Positions 62,460 to 64,000 of a stretch of 64,000 nt of DNA are shown here, in pieces. Source of the stretch: Chamaelirium japonicum. Taxonomy: Eukaryota > Streptophyta > Magnoliopsida > Liliales > Melanthiaceae. The notes beneath the pieces were generated by a model. The model had not been told where the DNA came from. It saw only the letters and a program-made list of their open reading frames with translations, and searched no databases. Position 1 is the stretch's first letter. The number at the start of each line of letters is the position of its first letter. The DNA lies in contig OX393550.1 of NCBI GenBank assembly GCA_947650365.1, forward strand, positions 49,647,594 to 49,711,593. Direction: 5' to 3'. A program made the position numbers and the translations under genes.

Positions 62460-63305
62460 ACGATCGGGCGAATTTCCACAGGATCAGACAGAAAATATGC
62501 TTTTTTGCCCGATCGCCTCAACCTCCATCGATTGAATTTGACAGATCGGTCAAAACTGTCCGATCGGACAATTTTGACCGATCGGTTGAATTTTTGCAGG
62601 ATCGGGCAGAAAACGTGTTTTTCTGACCGATCGCCTTAACCTCCACCGGTTGAATTTGACCGATCGATCAAAACTATCCGATCGATCGAACAAATTCGAC
62701 TGATCGATCGATTTCCCATAGGATCGAGCAGAAAACATGCTTTTCTGCCCGATCGCCTCAACCTCCACCGGTTGAATTTGACCGATCGGTCAAAACTGTC
62801 CGATCGAATAATTTTGACCGATCGAACAAATTCGACCGATCGGTCGATTTCCCATAGGATCGAGCAGAAAACGTGCTTTTCTGCTCGATTGCCTCAACCT
62901 CCACCGGTTGAATTTGACCGATCGATCAAAACTGTCCGATCGGATAATTTTGACCGATCGGACAAATTCGACTGATCGGTCGATTTCCCATAGGATCGAG
63001 CAGAAAACGTGCTTTTCTACCCGATCACCTCAACCTCCACCGATTGAATTTGACCGATCGGACAAATTCGACCGATCGATCGATTTCCCATGGGATCGGA
63101 CAGAAGATATGATTTTCTGCCCGATCGCCTCAACTCACACCGGTTGAATTTGACCGATCGGACAATTTTGACCGATTGGGCAAATTCGATCGATCAGTCG
63201 ATATTCTATTGGATTTGGCAAACCCCCTACTTTTTGCCCGATCGCCTCAAGCACCACCGGTTGATTTTAACCGATCGGTCAATTTTGACCGATCGACACC
63301 AACAC
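62460..63305 (+). repeat. ~110-136-bp tandem array of GACCGATCGG words
   Basis: Six to seven units built on CCCGATCGCCTCAACCTCCA, CCGGTTGAATTTGACCGATC, GGTCAAAACTGTCCGATCGG and CCCATAGGATCGAGCAGAAA. GACCGATCGGTC is self-complementary, so the array is dense in small palindromes. It lies between the nested LTR and the polypurine tract. Confidence 0.92.
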
Positions 63306-63398
63306 TCAAGAAAATATATACTCTTGACAGGGGGTTGTTATTTTGCACCAAGATCCAAGTCAGCCAGGTTAGCCCCTATCTAACTTGGAGGGGGTAAC

Positions 63399-64000
63399 TG
63401 TGGATGCAAATTTTGGCAAGAAGCCTCACAGACAGCGGGACCCGCCTGCCTCGCCTGGGAGGTCCCCAGAGACGACATCGGGACCCACCAGCCCTGCCTA
63501 GGGGGTCCACCGAGACGACAGCGGGACCTGCCGGCCTTGCATGGGAGGTCCCCAGAGACGACAGCGGGACCCACCAGCCCTGCCTGTTGGGTCCCCAGAG
63601 ACAACAGCGAGACCCACCAGTCCTGCCTGTGGGGTCCCCAGAGACGACAGCGGGACCCACCAGCCCTGCCTGGGGGGTCCACCGAGACGACAGCGGGACC
63701 CACTGGCCCTGCCTGGGGGGTCCACAGAGACGACAGCGGGACCCACCAGCTCTGCCTGTGGGGTCCCCAGAGACGATAGTGAGACCCACCAGCCCTGCCT
63801 GTGGGGTCCCCAGAGACGACAGCAGGACCCACCAGCCCTGCATGGAGGATCCCCAGATACGACAGCAAAAACCGCCATTTGCCCCAGTTTTCCTCCCAGG
63901 AAATCATATAAATAGCAGAGACTTCAAATGTAAAAGGGATCCAGAGATCGATTTCTGAAACCAGAATCCAGAGACCAAAATCCAGAGAGAACCTCAAAAA
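63399..64000 (+). repeat. 3' LTR of the gag-bearing element (partial)
   Basis: Starts TGTGGATGCAAATTTTGG, matching the 5' LTR with scattered changes. It holds about ten 42-bp units and the CATATAAATAG TATA box near 63905. It runs off the window. Confidence 0.9.

Larger units (their letters stand above)
54194..64000 (+). mobile_element. Broken Ty3/gypsy-type, gag-only (LARD-like) LTR element, right LTR cut by the window end
   Basis: Parts in order: 5' LTR 54194-55212; primer-binding-site-like TTTGGCGCCGTTTGTGGG from 55214; a decayed gag region about 55.5-56.9 kb; three tandem arrays (57.2-57.8, 57.9-58.4 and 62.5-63.3 kb); a nested solo LTR 58517-62048; polypurine GGAGGGGG at 63387-63394; 3' LTR from 63399. 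I see no protease, reverse transcriptase, RNase H or integrase, so it depended on a relative for movement. The gag frame is broken in at least two places. The LTRs differ visibly by substitutions and repeat number, so the insertion is not recent. The right target duplication lies outside the window. Confidence 0.88.

Noticed and set aside
54163-63997. Long Gly/Pro/Val/Ser-rich frames near 54.2-54.9 and 63.4-64.0 kb on both strands, resembling collagen-like or secreted repeat proteins
   Set aside because: They arise from the 42-bp LTR repeat, whose length is a multiple of three, so every frame without a stop stays open. They lie upstream of the LTR TATA box and do not behave like genes.

Overview
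This is nuclear DNA of a flowering plant. Three spliced host genes encode conserved plant proteins, part of a fourth (TOPLESS-related) gene is present, and the window opens in a decayed piece of plant mitochondrial small-subunit rRNA (a NUMT). The first exons of several genes are very GC-rich while introns are AT-rich and stuffed with small transposons. This fits a monocot or an early-branching angiosperm, but I cannot name the species.

Layout. 1-215: NUMT and a (GA)n tract. About 1.2-12 kb, + strand: TIM21, a subunit of the mitochondrial protein import machinery; its start codon was not found. 13.64-16.87 kb, - strand: a two-exon gene for a 93-residue membrane protein whose 2.95 kb intron holds two terminal-inverted-repeat elements. 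17.2-24.3 kb, + strand: a seven-exon N4-(beta-N-acetylglucosaminyl)-L-asparaginase-like Ntn hydrolase, divergent from the small gene across 323 bp. 26.5-38.1 kb, - strand: four-exon APC8/CDC23 (anaphase-promoting complex) with 5.5 and 4.2 kb introns full of foldback elements. 39-41 kb: a (TA)n tract and a 20-bp minisatellite. 41.4-48.6 kb: a satellite-like array split by four intact, in-phase exons of a TOPLESS-related gene. 50.1-53.4 kb: several MITEs, each bounded by long (TA)n tracts. 54.2 kb to the window end: a broken gag-bearing Ty3/gypsy-type LTR element with three internal tandem arrays and a nested 3.5 kb solo LTR of another family.

The genes do not form a pathway; they are unrelated housekeeping genes. 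The unusual content is in the non-coding part. At least seven foldback elements share a terminal motif and make 7- or 8-bp-matching target duplications, yet each has an interior built from a different short repeated word. Other MITEs have perfect 8-bp (hAT-like) or 9-bp (Mutator-like) target duplications, and one group sits only in TA microsatellites. All exon boundaries were read by eye from splice signals, reading phase and remembered family sequences; no database search was possible.
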